The translations under genes were made by a program, and so were the position numbers. The notes under the pieces were generated by a model. It did no database searches. It was not told the DNA's origin and saw only the letters and a program-made list of their open reading frames with translations. From an uncultured Methylopila sp. (GTDB lineage: Bacteria > Pseudomonadota > Alphaproteobacteria > Rhizobiales > Methylopilaceae), in contig CABHPB010000080.1 of the NCBI GenBank assembly GCA_902168115.1, positions 62,001 to 126,000 of the forward strand: a stretch of 64,000 bases of DNA, in the 5' to 3' direction. Positions 63,620-64,000 of the stretch are shown one piece after another (position 1 is the first letter of the stretch; each line of letters opens with the position of its first letter).

Positions 63620-64000
63620 ATGGCCAAGCGCGACGGCGTCGCTTCCGGCGCCCAGAAGGCGCTCAACGACCACTACAGCTACTCGGCGGCAGTCCGCGCG
63701 GGCGACTTGCTGTTCGTCTCCGGGCAGGTCGGGAACCGTGCTGACGGCTCGCCCGAGCCAGATTTCACGAAACAGGTCGAACTCGCCTTCGAGAACCTGA
63801 AGACCGTGCTCGCCGACGCCGGCGCGAGCCTCGACGACATCGTCGACGTGACGACCTTTCACACCGACCCTGAAGCGCAGTTTCCCACTGTGATGGCGGC
63901 CAAGGCCAAGGCGTTCGACGAGGCGCCCTATCCAAACTGGACCGCGGTCGGGGTCAACTGGCTCGCCGGCTTCGACTTCGAGATCAAGGTGATCGCGCGC
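63620..64000 (+). CDS. RidA/YjgF family protein (3' end beyond window)
   Basis: The frame is open from ATG 63620 to the last base (127 codons seen, no stop). RidA enamine/imine deaminases protect PLP enzymes from reactive intermediates. Visible: YSAAVRAGDLLFVSGQVGNRADG, then QVELAFENLKTVLADAGASLDDIVDVTTFH and PNWTAVGVNWLAGFDFEIKVIAR, where the last Arg-type ending is typical but slightly different from IPGxLVEIE. GAGGAG is 7 nt upstream. It is probably controlled by the TetR operators in front; the C-terminus is missing. Confidence 0.88.
   Translation, partial: MAKRDGVASGAQKALNDHYSYSAAVRAGDLLFVSGQVGNRADGSPEPDFTKQVELAFENLKTVLADAGASLDDIVDVTTFHTDPEAQFPTVMAAKAKAFDEAPYPNWTAVGVNWLAGFDFEIKVIAR

Overview
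The window is a high-GC chromosomal segment of an alphaproteobacterium. It is probably a member of the Hyphomicrobiales (Rhizobiales). Evidence for this: ExoR and PopZ homologues, a two-gene scpA-scpB/tatABC block downstream of argS, an alphaproteobacterial class-2 dGTPase, and intergenic palindromes of a kind common in Rhizobiales genomes. Most of it is core genome: gatB, valS, ilvD, argS, serS, secDF and two tRNA genes (Asn, Cys). There are no insertion sequences, phage genes or CRISPR arrays. The genus cannot be fixed from the sequence alone.

Layout. 1-6.3 kb: end of a chorismate mutase, a DHFR-like reductase, gatB, an MgtC-type protein, a 2OG-oxygenase-like hydroxylase and a coupled cysteine synthase/sulfurtransferase pair. 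6.3-14.3 kb: the most notable region, two convergent operons. The rightward one has a ChrR-like cupin protein and a short-chain dehydrogenase. The leftward one has photolyase, an FAD amine-oxidase-like enzyme, a DUF1365 protein, a cyclopropane-fatty-acid-synthase-like methyltransferase and a GPH/MFS transporter. All genes within each operon overlap by 4 nt. Each operon is preceded by the same promoter pattern, TGATC(C/T)-N18-TA, which resembles promoters read by the RpoE-ChrR (singlet-oxygen) ECF sigma factor. The sigma factor gene is not in the window.

14.3-31 kb: tRNA-Asn, an MFS carrier, tRNA-Cys, a Pcm-like methyltransferase, a TolC-type outer-membrane channel, popZ, valS, a periplasmic glucan enzyme, an L,D-transpeptidase, a glycosyltransferase, ilvD overlapping exoR, a sorbosone-dehydrogenase-like protein and xth. 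31-49.5 kb: a probable small RNA with its own terminator, erpA, dgt, argS, a SPOR protein, nagZ, scpAB, tatABC, serS (bracketed by two cruciform repeats), surE-pcm-nlpD-like, a DUF815 ATPase, and yajC-secD-secF.

49.5-64 kb: a TPP-riboswitch-controlled thiO-thiS-thiG-thiE operon, bluB, a siderophore-interacting reductase, and allantoate degradation genes (alc, allA) next to the deleted remnant of an allantoinase (puuE). Then comes a nonulosonic (sialic-acid-type) sugar operon neuB-neuC-neuA with a surface-carbohydrate protein and a UDP-sugar dehydrogenase. At the end, a TetR repressor is divergent from a RidA-family gene across three identical-core palindromic operators. The last gene runs off the end of the window.
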